Positions 8,976-17,935 of a stretch of 50,996 nucleotides of DNA are shown here, piece by piece (the stretch's first letter is position 1; each line of letters opens with the position of its first letter). A program made the translations under genes and the position numbers. This DNA comes from Roseburia sp. 1XD42-69. GTDB taxonomy: Bacteria > Bacillota > Clostridia > Lachnospirales > Lachnospiraceae. The stretch lies in assembly GCF_003612565.1 (NCBI RefSeq), contig NZ_RAZG01000027.1:1-50996 (forward strand). Direction: 5' to 3'. A model generated the notes under the pieces. It did no database searches and was not told where the DNA came from. It saw only the letters and a list, made by a program, of their open reading frames with translations.

Positions 8976-9968
8976 ATGTATATTGCACAGGAAACACGAT
9001 ATGATAAGATGCAGTACAGGCATTGCGGCGCCAGCGGGCTTTTGCTTCCGGCGGTATCACTGGGACTTTGGCATAATTTTGGATCTAACGGAAATTTTGA
9101 TACTATGACGGATATGTGCCGTACTGCTTTTGATTGTGGGATAACCCATTTTGACTTGGCAAATAATTACGGCCCCGTGCCCGGTGCCGCAGAAGAAAAT
9201 TTTGGCCGTATTTTAAAAAAGACTTTTCAAGGTTACAGAGACGAATTAATTATCTCCACAAAAGCGGGATATGATATGTGGCCGGGGCCTTATGGAAACT
9301 GGGGCAGCAAAAAATATCTGGTGGCAAGCCTTGACCAGAGTTTAAAGAGGATGGGACTTGATTATGTGGATATCTTTTACCATCACAGGCCCGACCCGGA
9401 TACTCCCCTGGAAGAGACAGCCCGGGCTTTAGACGGAATTGTAAAAAGCGGAAAAGCTTTGTATGTGGGAATTTCTAATTATAATAAGGAACAAACCATT
9501 GCCATTGCAGAGCTGTTTCAAAAGATGGGAACACCATTTATTATCAACCAGAGAAAATATTCCATGCTTGTAAGGGATATTGAAAAAGACGGTTTAAAGG
9601 ATTACGCCGGGAAAAACGGAATTGGAATCATTACATTTTGTCCACTGGCCCAGGGGCTTTTGACAGACAGATACCTAAAGGGCATTCCTGCAGACAGCAG
9701 GATTCGCACAGACGGAAGGTTTTTAAAGGAAGACGCTGTTCAAAGGGATACACTGGAAAAAATAGAAGCATTAAATGAGATTGCAAAAGAGCGGGGACAG
9801 AGCCTGGCGCAAATGGCTTTAGCATGGATTCTCCGGGATGGGGATATTACCAGCGTTCTGATTGGGGCGTCTAAAGCGTCTCAGATTGTGGATAATGTGG
9901 GAATGCTTAATAATACATCTTTCAGCAGTGAAGAGCGGAGTAAAATTGACAAAATATTAAATGTATAA
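8976..9968 (+). CDS. Aldo/keto reductase, YghZ/glyceraldehyde-3-phosphate reductase-like
   Basis: 330 residues of an NADPH-dependent TIM barrel. 'HFDLANNYGPVPGAAEENFG' is characteristic of the YghZ subgroup. The catalytic tetrad can be placed: the aspartate of FDLAN, the tyrosine of NNYG, the lysine of 'STKAGYD' and the histidine of 'FYHHRPDPD'. C-terminal 'SVLIGASKASQIVDN' binds the cofactor phosphate. AGGAGG before the ATG. Likely cotranscribed with the downstream galactokinase-like gene (29 bases apart) under control of the divergent AraC regulator. Substrate uncertain; YghZ itself acts on L-glyceraldehyde-3-phosphate and methylglyoxal. Confidence 0.87.
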   Translation: MYIAQETRYDKMQYRHCGASGLLLPAVSLGLWHNFGSNGNFDTMTDMCRTAFDCGITHFDLANNYGPVPGAAEENFGRILKKTFQGYRDELIISTKAGYDMWPGPYGNWGSKKYLVASLDQSLKRMGLDYVDIFYHHRPDPDTPLEETARALDGIVKSGKALYVGISNYNKEQTIAIAELFQKMGTPFIINQRKYSMLVRDIEKDGLKDYAGKNGIGIITFCPLAQGLLTDRYLKGIPADSRIRTDGRFLKEDAVQRDTLEKIEALNEIAKERGQSLAQMALAWILRDGDITSVLIGASKASQIVDNVGMLNNTSFSSEERSKIDKILNV

Positions 9969-9997
9969 TAATCAAGTATAAGAAAAGGAGATTGAAA

Positions 9998-11239
9998 ATG
10001 AGACTTCCAGATACAGATACATTGCAAAGAGTATACGGCGAAACAGAAAAAAGCGGCAGAAGGTTTGAATCTTTAGGGGAAAATTTTAAGAAGTGTTTTG
10101 GAAAAGAGGAAGCGGAATTTTTTTCTTCTCCGGGCAGAACAGAAATTATCGGTAACCATACGGACCACAACGGAGGTAAGATTTTAGCTGCAAGCATTAA
10201 TATGGATACCATTGGGGCAGCATTGCCAAATGATTCCAATATGATTGAAATTGTAAGTGAAGGCTACCGGGATAAGATTGTGGTGGACATTACAAGGGTT
10301 GACCATGTACCGCAAAATCAGGGAACCCTTTCCCTGGTGGCGGGTATGGTAAAAGCCATACAGGAATTTGGCTTTCAGGTTTCCGGGTTTCAGGCATATG
10401 TTTCCACAGAGGTAATCAGCTCTGCAGGGGTAAGTTCCTCCGCTTCTTTTGAAATGCTGTTTTGCGCAATAGTGAATCATTTCTTTAACGACAATAAAAT
10501 GAGCTGCCTGGATTGTGCAAAAATAGGGCAGTATGGGGAAAACCATTATTGGAACAAGGCTTCCGGACTTATGGATCAGCTTGCCTGTGCAGCAGGAGGG
10601 GCAATCGCACTGGATTTTTCCACGGAAAAGGTTTACGAAAAAATCGATTTTTCCTTTGAGGATTACGGATATGACATGGTAATTGTGAATACGGGAAAAG
10701 GCCACGCAGATTTAAGCGATGAGTACAGCCAGGTTCCCCAGGAAATGAAAGCTGTGGCAAAGTGCCTTGGCCATACCCTTTTGTGTGAGGGAAGTTTGGA
10801 TGAACTGGTGAAAAATATTCCTGAGATTGAAAAGAAAGTGAATAATGACAGGGCAATCCTTCGGGCAGTTCATTTTTATGAGGAAAACAAAAGAGTTGAG
10901 AATATTATTTCCGCTATAAATGAGAAGAAGGGGGATGTTTTATTAAACATTGTGTCTGAGTCGGGAAAATCTTCCTGGGAGCTTTTGCAGAACTGCTATT
11001 CCCTGGCAAATTTTAAGGAGCAGAAGGTGACTTTATGTCTTGCCCTTACCCAGCTTTTCTTAAATGAGAAGAAGGATGGATGCTGCAGAGTCCATGGGGG
11101 CGGATTTGCAGGAGTGATTTTAGGGGTAATTCCCAAGAAACATACGAAAGAGTATATGGAGTATATGTCCGGGTATGTGGGAGAAGAGAATGTGTATGCT
11201 ATGAAAATCAGGGATACCGGGGCAGTGCATTTGGGGTAA
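9998..11239 (+). CDS. Galactokinase family GHMP kinase
   Basis: 413 residues from the ATG at 9998 (AGGAG at 9986-9990); a TTG six bases earlier is less well spaced. Three GHMP motifs are visible: 'SPGRTEIIGNHTDHNGG' near 45-62 (the galactokinase signature), 'SSAGVSSSASFE' (ATP-binding loop) and 'CRVHGGGFAGVILG' near the C-terminus. The protein should phosphorylate galactose or a related sugar. The motif 2 loop differs slightly from standard GalK (SAGVSSSA for GxGLSSSA), and no galT or galE is adjacent, so the substrate may be another sugar. Confidence 0.85.
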   Translation: MRLPDTDTLQRVYGETEKSGRRFESLGENFKKCFGKEEAEFFSSPGRTEIIGNHTDHNGGKILAASINMDTIGAALPNDSNMIEIVSEGYRDKIVVDITRVDHVPQNQGTLSLVAGMVKAIQEFGFQVSGFQAYVSTEVISSAGVSSSASFEMLFCAIVNHFFNDNKMSCLDCAKIGQYGENHYWNKASGLMDQLACAAGGAIALDFSTEKVYEKIDFSFEDYGYDMVIVNTGKGHADLSDEYSQVPQEMKAVAKCLGHTLLCEGSLDELVKNIPEIEKKVNNDRAILRAVHFYEENKRVENIISAINEKKGDVLLNIVSESGKSSWELLQNCYSLANFKEQKVTLCLALTQLFLNEKKDGCCRVHGGGFAGVILGVIPKKHTKEYMEYMSGYVGEENVYAMKIRDTGAVHLG

Positions 11240-11275
11240 TAAAGTAGATTTTAGATTGTTAAGGGTGCAAAGTGA

Positions 11276-11307
11276 TAAAAAGGGGCTGTCGGGAAATAGA
11301 TAGCCCC
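11276..11307 (-). terminator. Rho-independent terminator of the DUF885 gene
   Basis: On the minus strand GGGGCTATC pairs with GACAGCCCC (one G-U) around an eight-base loop and is followed by TTTTT. It lies 84 bases beyond the stop codon of the DUF885 gene. Its upstream arm overlaps an arm of another, longer inverted repeat at 11304-11375. Confidence 0.75.
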
Positions 11308-11375
11308 CAAAGCATCCGCTAAAACCCGGGCAAGATAGGTTTTGCAGTCCATATGCTGCGATCAGGCTTTGGGGG
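11304..11375. repeat. Long inverted repeat sharing an arm with the terminator
   Basis: CCCCCAAAGC (11304-11313) and GCTTTGGGGG (11366-11375) are perfect inverted copies, with a smaller nested dyad inside (AAAACC and GGTTTT). Five bases of the left arm are also used by the neighbouring terminator stem, so the two hairpins exclude each other in the minus-strand transcript. Confidence 0.6.
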
Positions 11376-11390
11376 AAAAGTTTCTCTTTA

Positions 11391-13187
11391 TCAATTTTCC
11401 AACAGATACTCTCTCAAAATATAAAAGGGCATAGGCCCTGCCTCCACAATCTTTTTGTGAAACTTCAGGTCAGTGTACTTACTTCCCCAGGCGTCTTTCA
11501 TATCTTTTTTTAGCTCCAAAAACTCCAGGTATCCAATATAATACTTCAGGTAATGGGCAGGTTCCTGTACAATCAGGTCATAAATGCTTTGAATCGTCTC
11601 CTCATCTTTGATTCCATAATCTTCAAAGAATTTTTTTACATCATCCAAAGACCAGCCGTCGTTATGGATACCCATATCTACAGTGGCGTAAAGGCTTAAA
11701 AGTGCAGACTGATTGTACATTAATATGTTAGAAATTTCCGCTTTTAAATCCATATATTTGTAAGAAATCATTTCCACGTAGGTTGCCCATCCTTCCACAA
11801 AACCGGGATAATTCAAAAGGGAGCGCACAGGCTCTAACCCGGCGGCCTGGGAACCTGTGGTCTGGTAAAGATGGCCTGGATATCCTTCATGGGCCAAAGT
11901 GGTGAAAAGCTGCACGCCCTGGTAATCACTTTTTTTGTTTATATAAATTACATTGTGGTTTAAATCATCTAGGGGTGCGGTGAGGTAAAAAGCAGGGGCA
12001 AGGGCATCCTCCAGAGATTCGTGTACATAATTTATTTCAAAAGATGTATTAGTGGCAGCAGGGAAATCCGAAAGCATTTTTTCCTGGAGAAAATTTAATG
12101 CGGACTCCGGGCTTTCCACTGTGATATCTGCTCCCTGGGAAGTTAAAATAAGGGAAGGATTTTTTGCCGCAATCTGTTGTACATTTATAATATCAGAATT
12201 TCGCTGGGTTTCCGTAAGCTTTTGAAGTTCTTCCACGCTTCTGTCAGAGCCTGTGTAACTTTTCACCAGATAGGCATAGTAGTCTTTCCCCCTGGGCAAA
12301 TGGCAGAGGCCCTTTTCATTTTTTCCGGTGCCTTTTAATTTGGAAAGTTCGTCAATCATGTTCTGGTAAGCAGGAATTACTTTTTGCAAAACTAAATTGC
12401 GGTTCTGGGCTTTGTAGGTTTCTTTTTTCTCTTTCGGCACATCCTGCATTTCATCAATTCTTGCATTAAAAGTGGAAATCAGATAATTATTTTCCGGGTC
12501 AATGGTAAAGGAGCGGCAGGATTCTAATATAGTATTTACCGCAGTATCCGACATAAAAAGGCCTTCTTTAGATTTTTGTTTTTCAAAATCTAAGATACTG
12601 TTAAAGTAATCCTGGATAAATCCCAGAAGGGTAAGGTAGTCTGTTACATCCTTCTGACTGGAAAAAGAGTATTCCGCTAAAAGCACAGGGAGTTCTGAAG
12701 TCACACCTGTAGTGGGGCGGAGGGGTTCACTGTAGTACGTTAAGTCGGAAATACCCAGTTCTCCGTCGCAAAAATCTTTTAATATTGTTAAAGTCAGCCG
12801 CTGTCTGTCGTTTAAAGCGTCAAAATCAAAAGAATCTAACACAGATTTCATATTTTCAAGCTGGGAGACACTGTTTTCTATATTTTCATGGGAAAGGTTT
12901 CCAAGAGAAATTTCATAGTCCTTTATGCCGTAGGCCTCCGGGTCCTTTAAGGTGTAATGGAGGTTTATGGTGTTGGAGGTGACTTCCTGTATAAAAAGTT
13001 CCCTGGTATAATCATCAAACCTACTCCCCTCATTACTCTCCACAGAGGAATAATTTTTTTGTTCTGCAGAGGAAGAAGAGTTATTTATGGGGGCCTGGCA
13101 TCCGTAAAAATGGGTAAGGGAAAGAGCCAGGCATAGAATACTGATAAGGGTTGATTTAAGTTTTCTTGTTGGTTTCAAGTGATACAT
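11391..13187 (-). CDS. DUF885 family lipoprotein, putative metallopeptidase
   Basis: About 598 residues. The HExxH-like motif of DUF885, 'LAHEGYPGHLYQ', is present in the second half, along with 'FVEGWATYVEMI', another conserved metal-site segment. The N-terminus has basic residues, a hydrophobic stretch and 'HFYGC', a plausible though imperfect lipobox, followed by a Ser-rich linker, so it is probably a lipoprotein on the outer face of the membrane. Start: ATG at 13187 sits directly after AAAGG; a TTG at 13178 would be better spaced, and a longer frame to 13229 has no ribosome site. Substrate is unknown. It is monocistronic with its own terminator. Confidence 0.82.
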   Translation of the reverse strand: MYHLKPTRKLKSTLISILCLALSLTHFYGCQAPINNSSSSAEQKNYSSVESNEGSRFDDYTRELFIQEVTSNTINLHYTLKDPEAYGIKDYEISLGNLSHENIENSVSQLENMKSVLDSFDFDALNDRQRLTLTILKDFCDGELGISDLTYYSEPLRPTTGVTSELPVLLAEYSFSSQKDVTDYLTLLGFIQDYFNSILDFEKQKSKEGLFMSDTAVNTILESCRSFTIDPENNYLISTFNARIDEMQDVPKEKKETYKAQNRNLVLQKVIPAYQNMIDELSKLKGTGKNEKGLCHLPRGKDYYAYLVKSYTGSDRSVEELQKLTETQRNSDIINVQQIAAKNPSLILTSQGADITVESPESALNFLQEKMLSDFPAATNTSFEINYVHESLEDALAPAFYLTAPLDDLNHNVIYINKKSDYQGVQLFTTLAHEGYPGHLYQTTGSQAAGLEPVRSLLNYPGFVEGWATYVEMISYKYMDLKAEISNILMYNQSALLSLYATVDMGIHNDGWSLDDVKKFFEDYGIKDEETIQSIYDLIVQEPAHYLKYYIGYLEFLELKKDMKDAWGSKYTDLKFHKKIVEAGPMPFYILREYLLEN

Positions 13188-13287
13188 CCTTTCTATTAGA
13201 TAGTAAATAAGATATGATACCTCTATCATAGCATATGAGACAAATATGGGAAATATTATATAGAAAAAGGATAAGGAGAATTGAAAT

Positions 13288-13899
13288 ATGAATTACCTTT
13301 GGGGGTTTATGATTTTAATCGGGGTGGTATATGCCGCTTTTACAGGAAACCTTCCTGCCGTCACAGAGGCGGCAATTGATTCTGCCAAGGAGGCTGTCAC
13401 CCTCTGTATTACTATGATGGGAGTCATGTCTTTTTGGGTGGGAATGATGCGCATTGCACAGAGGGCTGGAATTATCCAGAGTGCTACAAAAAAACTGATG
13501 CCTCTTTTAAAATTTCTTTTTCCCCGGATTCCGGCGGAACATCCGGCAAACTTATATATTGCCACCAATATGATTGCAAATATTTTTGGCCTGGGCTGGG
13601 CGGCAACACCGGCAGGGTTAAAAGCAATGGAATGTCTGGAAGAGCTTAGAAAAAAGCAGGGAGAGATTTTGAGTAAAAATTCCGCTTTAAAGGGCATGGC
13701 TAGCAATGAAATGTGCATTTTTTTGATTATAAATATATCTTCCTTACAGTTAATTCCCATGAATGTCATTGCATACAGAAGCCAATATGGAAGCGTAAAT
13801 CCAACGGCGGTGATTGGGCCGGGGATTTTGGCGACAGTGGTGAGTACGGTGGCAGCGGTGATGTTTTGTAAGGTGATGGACAGAAAGCGGAGAGTGTAA
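13288..13899 (+). CDS. spmA: Spore maturation protein A
   Basis: 203 residues, the usual SpmA length, with several hydrophobic segments of the nucleoside-recognition (Gate) domain family: 'TLCITMMGVMSFWVGMMRIA', 'IATNMIANIFGLGWAATPAG', then 'NEMCIFLIINISSLQLIPMN' and a final membrane helix. SpmA and SpmB together are needed for full dehydration of the spore core. In Bacillus the two genes are adjacent; here spmB is about 6 kb away on the other strand. Start ATG with AAGGAG. Confidence 0.88.
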   Translation: MNYLWGFMILIGVVYAAFTGNLPAVTEAAIDSAKEAVTLCITMMGVMSFWVGMMRIAQRAGIIQSATKKLMPLLKFLFPRIPAEHPANLYIATNMIANIFGLGWAATPAGLKAMECLEELRKKQGEILSKNSALKGMASNEMCIFLIINISSLQLIPMNVIAYRSQYGSVNPTAVIGPGILATVVSTVAAVMFCKVMDRKRRV

Positions 13900-13916
13900 G
13901 GCTCTCTGCTTTTATT
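13884..13916 (+). terminator. Terminator overlapping the 3' end of spmA
   Basis: AAAGCGGAGAG (13884-13894) pairs with CTCTCTGCTTT (one G-U) and is followed by TTTATTT. The left arm lies within the last codons of spmA. Confidence 0.65.
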
Positions 13917-14021
13917 TAGACAAGTCAGAGAATCAATGTCCGGGTTCAGGGAGCAGGACTGGCTTATAAATTTTCCACTTTACAATATTGGAAATTTGAA
14001 TCGGTATTTAAATGAGAGAGG

Positions 14022-14906
14022 TCATTTTTGATCTCGATAAGGCTCTGTCTGCATATTTTTAAAGTCCTTCGGGGAAATTCCGTACTCTTTTTTGAAAGCC
14101 CTGTAAAAACTGGAATAGTCCCCAAACCCAAAGGTCTGGTAGGACTCTGTAATCCCCATGCCGGAGATAATTGATTCACGGCAGAGAAGCAGGCGCTTTT
14201 TGGTAATATATTGGTGGATGGAGAGCCCCAGATTTTCTTTAAATACATGGGCAATATGATATTTGCTCACAAAAAACTCCAGAGAAAGGCGTTCTAATGA
14301 CAAATCTTCCTCAATATGTTCTTCAATGAAGCTGCAGAGATTCTGATACAAGGAAAGTTCTTCCCCGGCTTTTTTCGGATGTTTCTGTTCGTAGACCAGC
14401 CGGTTTAAATGAAGCACAAGGTCATTGACATATAGGGTTATTTGAGGGGATTTTCCAAAACGTTCCGAATTCATCTCCTCTATCAGCTTAATCAGTTTGG
14501 ACTGGAGAGAATGAAAAAGGATTTTATCATTGTGATAAACATATTCTTTGTTGTGGATAATATGCTGCATGGCATAGGCATAATCTGTGGAGAGTTCCGT
14601 TAAGTAATTACAGTATTCCTGGCTAATCCAAAAGACAAATCTCTGGTAGGGCTTTTGGAAACTGTGAATAATCGGGCGGTGAACCACGTAGGGGGGAATC
14701 ATCATAATATCTCCGTACCTAAGAGGATAGAGCTGGTCTTCAATTTCAATACTTACATCCCCTTCTAAAAAAAAGTAAAATTCATAATAATCATGGGCAT
14801 GTTTTGATACCTGGTGCAGGGAAGTGTCACTGTAATAGTAAAGTTCAAAGTCTTTAGAGAGCATATATTGTCTGGTGAGAAAGGGGCTTTGATATTTTTT
14901 TTTCAT
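14022..14906 (-). CDS. AraC family transcriptional regulator
   Basis: 294 residues. N-terminal cupin part with 'HAHDYYEFYFFLEGDVSIEI' and 'RYGDIMMIPPYVVHRPI'. C-terminal double helix-turn-helix: 'LSLERLSLEFFVSKYHIAHV' and 'TFGFGDYSSFYRAFKKEYGI', ending in 'SPKDFKN'. GGGAGG precedes the ATG. Neighbours (spmA and the FliD-like gene) do not point to a target, so it may regulate a distant sugar locus. Confidence 0.87.
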   Translation of the reverse strand: MKKKYQSPFLTRQYMLSKDFELYYYSDTSLHQVSKHAHDYYEFYFFLEGDVSIEIEDQLYPLRYGDIMMIPPYVVHRPIIHSFQKPYQRFVFWISQEYCNYLTELSTDYAYAMQHIIHNKEYVYHNDKILFHSLQSKLIKLIEEMNSERFGKSPQITLYVNDLVLHLNRLVYEQKHPKKAGEELSLYQNLCSFIEEHIEEDLSLERLSLEFFVSKYHIAHVFKENLGLSIHQYITKKRLLLCRESIISGMGITESYQTFGFGDYSSFYRAFKKEYGISPKDFKNMQTEPYRDQK

Positions 14907-14965
14907 AGGAACCTCCCTGGCATTTTATTGTAACCTATAAAATTGTTTTCATGTAAATTTTTTAG

Positions 14966-14992
14966 AAAAAGGGTGTCCCTACAGGAACACCC
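14966..14992 (-). terminator. Terminator of the FliD-C-repeat gene
   Basis: On the minus strand GGGTGTTCC pairs with GGACACCC (one bulged base) and is followed by TTTTTC. It lies about 45 bases after the stop codon at 15039. Confidence 0.7.
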
Positions 14993-15038
14993 TTTTGTCA
15001 TCTTTCTTCTTGCCAGATATAAAACTTTAAAAAATTCA

Positions 15039-16292
15039 CTAGAACATGGAATTGTACCAGTCGCCGGAATTGTAATTGTAAGAGTAAGAACCATTGTCAT
15101 TGTATGTATTGGATTTAGATGCCTCTGACTCTGCGTAGGAAGCAATTTTTGTAATCTGCTGCTGCATCTGCTCTCCAAGGCTGCCTTTTCCCTGGAAAAG
15201 AGATTTTACCTTTGACATATCTGCATCTTTAAAGGTGCTTTCGCTGATGGAAAGCTTATTGTCAGAGCCAATGGTAATTCCCAATGCGGAAAGGGCACTC
15301 TTGTTTGCCAGTACATAATTGGTCATGGTCTTTCTGGCCTGGGTGATGTTCTTGGTATTGGAATCCTCTGTCTTTTTCAACAGTGTATTGTAATCATTGA
15401 CAAAATCGCTGACAGCTTTGTAGATGGCGTCTTTGTCATATCCTGTAACTTTGTTGCCATTCTTGTCTGTGGTTGTCACCTGGTTAAAGACAGATTTGTA
15501 TCCTGTCTCACGCAGTGCGGCAAGAGATTTCTTTGCGCTGTTAGCTGCATCCTCAATGTTTCCTAAAGTCTTTGTGCTGTCCTTTGATGTTGAGATAGAC
15601 TTTAAGCTGGATTTGTAAGACTGGGTGGAATTGTAATCTGCTTTCTTTGCCAAATCAGTTGCAGTAAATTTAATATTGTCTGCTTTGCCGCTAATCTGAT
15701 ATGCGTAACTTCCCACTCCGTTAAACAGGGACTGAACCCTTGCCTTGCTTGCTGCTTTGAAATCATCTTCATCAACAGTAAGTTTGTTATCGGAGCCTAC
15801 GGTAATTCCAATTGCCTCAAGGGCTTTCTTGTTTGCGTTGGTAAAGGAAACCATGTTTTTTGCAGACCTTAAAATGTTAGTAGATTCAGAATTTGCCGCT
15901 GCATCGATTGTACTGTTGTAATTATCTGCAAACTCTTTAATTGCCTTATACATTTTGTCTGTGTCATAGTCAACATAGGTGTTTCCGTTTGCATCTGTCT
16001 TGGTCTGGAAAAGAGAATTTTTCCCTTTTGCCAGCAAAGCGGATGCAGAGTCTTTTAGACTGGAAGCTGCCTCAGAAATAGAATTTAAAGTCTGTTTGCT
16101 ATCCTTTACACCAGATTTGGAAGAGGATGTTTTACCTTCTTCCTCATCTAAGTTTTTGTAGTGGGCAGTTACTAATTTGCGGTAACTTCCGTTTCTAATA
16201 CTGGCATAATCCACAAGATTAACGCCAAAGAGCCCGTTTGATGAGGACGATGACTGTGATCCAAATAAATCGTTCCCAAAGATATTAGACAT
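15039..16292 (-). CDS. Unnamed protein with two FliD-C-like repeats
   Basis: 417 residues, no signal peptide and no membrane segment. It is built of two similar units, about 64-204 and 238-384. Each has 'NYNS/DYNT' after an 'FADN/FVND' helix, a central helix with 'ANKKALEAIGITVGSDNKL' (161-171) or 'ANKSALSALGITIGSDNKL' (337-347), and a following 'FKAAS..VQSLF' or 'FKDAD..VKSLF'. This helix plus 'GI...NKL' pattern is what the FliD (flagellar cap) C-terminal domain looks like. The ends are low-complexity, Ser/Gly-rich and Asn/Tyr-rich. The gene has a strong ribosome site (AGGAG) and a possible sigma-28 promoter. Function is unknown; a secreted flagellar-like or cell-surface filament protein is an inference. 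Confidence 0.7.
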   Translation of the reverse strand: MSNIFGNDLFGSQSSSSSNGLFGVNLVDYASIRNGSYRKLVTAHYKNLDEEEGKTSSSKSGVKDSKQTLNSISEAASSLKDSASALLAKGKNSLFQTKTDANGNTYVDYDTDKMYKAIKEFADNYNSTIDAAANSESTNILRSAKNMVSFTNANKKALEAIGITVGSDNKLTVDEDDFKAASKARVQSLFNGVGSYAYQISGKADNIKFTATDLAKKADYNSTQSYKSSLKSISTSKDSTKTLGNIEDAANSAKKSLAALRETGYKSVFNQVTTTDKNGNKVTGYDKDAIYKAVSDFVNDYNTLLKKTEDSNTKNITQARKTMTNYVLANKSALSALGITIGSDNKLSISESTFKDADMSKVKSLFQGKGSLGEQMQQQITKIASYAESEASKSNTYNDNGSYSYNYNSGDWYNSMF

Positions 16293-16359
16293 ACTATCAC
16301 TCCTTTGAATTAAATTTTTGGCATCCGTGCCGTGATTTTGATATACTCCTTCTATATCT

Positions 16360-16387
16360 ATATCGTCACTTTTCTTTTCATTATTTA
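16360..16387 (-). promoter_or_regulatory. Possible sigma-28 (SigD) type promoter
   Basis: Reading the minus strand, TAAA (complement of 16384-16387), a 16-base spacer and GACGATAT (complement of 16360-16367) resemble the flagellar sigma consensus TAAA-N15-GCCGATAT, with one base mismatch and one extra spacer base. It would start transcription about 60 bases ahead of the FliD-C-repeat gene. A weaker sigma-A alternative (TTGCAA and TATAAA spaced by only 14) is also present nearby. Confidence 0.45.
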
Positions 16388-16527
16388 GTGAATATTAACA
16401 ACTATTTATAGTCTTTTCGTGCTGTTGCAAATTATTTTTATGTGGGATAAACTGTATATAGAATATTTCGCTGTCACTTACTATTTGACTGCTGATTTAT
16501 TACATAATTATGAGGAGGATTCAGGAA

Positions 16528-17508
16528 TTGAACAATTTATTTGAAATGTCTGCAGCAATTAAGCAGGCAAAGGAGAGCCAGGGGGGGATGTTTTTTCTGT
16601 GGGAAATTCTAGTGTTTATAGGAGTATTTTTAGTCTCTATCATTATAGAGAGTATCTTCCTATTTCCCATGGAGTTTTTGATACAGTTAGGACATCCGGA
16701 ATTAACTGCCGCTGCAGCATCTGGTGATATGAATAAATATACGGCATTGCTAAATGAAATGATGTCCGGTGATTTTTTTACAATTATATCCCTGTTTTCC
16801 ACAGGGGGGATTATTCTTGTGACACTGCTTTTCTGTAAATTGATTCAGAAACGGCGGATGAACTCCCTGGGATTTGTAAAAAAAGATATGGCAAAAGAAT
16901 ATCTTGTAGGTCTTGGATTTGGGTTTTTATTATTCAGCGGGGCGGTTTTGATCTGCATTCTTACCGGGAGCATGAAATTTAAAGGTTTTTCTCCCACCTT
17001 TTCCCTTGGTATGTTTGTATTATTTGTACTTGGCTACATGATTCAGGGAATGTCGGAGGAGGTTCTTTGCAGGGGGTATTTTATGGTATCCGTTTCCAGG
17101 CGCTACCCCATTGTAATGGGAATTTTGGCAAATTCTTTGTTGTTTGCAGCACTTCATCTGTTTAACAGCGGAATTTCTATACTTGCATTTGTGAATCTTG
17201 TTTTGTTTGGAGTTTTCGCTTCCGTGTATTTCTTAAAAAGAGGAAATATTTGGGGAATAGCCGCATTTCACTCTGTATGGAACCTTGTCCAGGGAAATGT
17301 GTATGGAGTTTTGGTCAGCGGCATGGAAACCCAGTGCAGCGTTTTTTCAACTTCCATGGTGGAGGGAAAAGGAATTATAAACGGCGGCACCTTTGGGCTG
17401 GAAGGAGGACTTGCGGTAACGTTTGTGTTTATTTTGGGAATATGTTTTCTGTACACCAGGAAAACAGTGGATAAAGGAGAGAGCAATGGAATTGAAGAAA
17501 ACATATAA
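16528..17508 (+). CDS. CPBP family intramembrane metalloprotease
   Basis: 326 residues from a TTG at 16528. GGAGG at 16514-16518 lies just after an in-frame ATG at 16510 and nine bases before the TTG, so the ATG cannot be the start. There are about eight hydrophobic segments. The CPBP catalytic motifs are present: 'MSEEVLCRGYF' (EExxxR) and two conserved histidine segments 'FAALHLFNSG' and 'AAFHSVWNLVQGN'. Members process peptides or prenylated proteins in the membrane; the substrate here is unknown. The next gene overlaps its end by 23 bases. Confidence 0.85.
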   Translation: MNNLFEMSAAIKQAKESQGGMFFLWEILVFIGVFLVSIIIESIFLFPMEFLIQLGHPELTAAAASGDMNKYTALLNEMMSGDFFTIISLFSTGGIILVTLLFCKLIQKRRMNSLGFVKKDMAKEYLVGLGFGFLLFSGAVLICILTGSMKFKGFSPTFSLGMFVLFVLGYMIQGMSEEVLCRGYFMVSVSRRYPIVMGILANSLLFAALHLFNSGISILAFVNLVLFGVFASVYFLKRGNIWGIAAFHSVWNLVQGNVYGVLVSGMETQCSVFSTSMVEGKGIINGGTFGLEGGLAVTFVFILGICFLYTRKTVDKGESNGIEENI

Positions 17509-17887
17509 AGGTTTAATTTTGGGTCTCATCGGTTTTTGTATCGTTTCAATGGGAGTTACACTTTTACCCTTAAGCAGTCTTGTTCTGGTAAGGATTATAA
17601 ATAATTTCTGTACTTTTGGGGTTGTACTTTTAGCCTATGTGATTTATAGGACAGAATATGTGTACTGGTATACGGGCACAACTTATGAGGAAGCCTTAAA
17701 GGCAGGGAGGGATAGGAGAAAATCATTTGCCTTAAAACATTTTCGTTGTTTCGGATTGTTTGGGGTATTGTTCCTGGTTTTTTCTGTTGTAAGTTATTTT
17801 CTCCATATGAGTATCTGGATTGATACAGCCATTCTTTTTTCTGGGATCACAGTTGCTGCTCTGTGGACCATAAGGTTTAAATTATAG
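17486..17887 (+). CDS. Small membrane protein of unknown function
   Basis: 133 residues beginning at the ATG at 17486, with AAAGGAGA upstream, inside the last codons of the CPBP gene. Four hydrophobic stretches arranged as two pairs around a charged loop ('YEEALKAGRDRRKSF'). I do not recognise the family. Overlap with the protease gene suggests translational coupling and perhaps a joint role. Confidence 0.65.
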   Translation: MELKKTYKGLILGLIGFCIVSMGVTLLPLSSLVLVRIINNFCTFGVVLLAYVIYRTEYVYWYTGTTYEEALKAGRDRRKSFALKHFRCFGLFGVLFLVFSVVSYFLHMSIWIDTAILFSGITVAALWTIRFKL

Positions 17888-17929
17888 AAAAATTCCGCTG
17901 TATAATAATTACAGCGGAATTTTTCTATA
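17883..17929. terminator. Perfect 20-bp hairpin between convergent genes
   Basis: The arms TATAGAAAAATTCCGCTGTA and its exact complement enclose a seven-base loop. The A-rich and T-rich outer parts give a U-tract in both directions, so it should end both the small membrane protein gene (+) and the yyaL gene (-). Confidence 0.88.
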
Positions 17930-17935
17930 ACCCCA

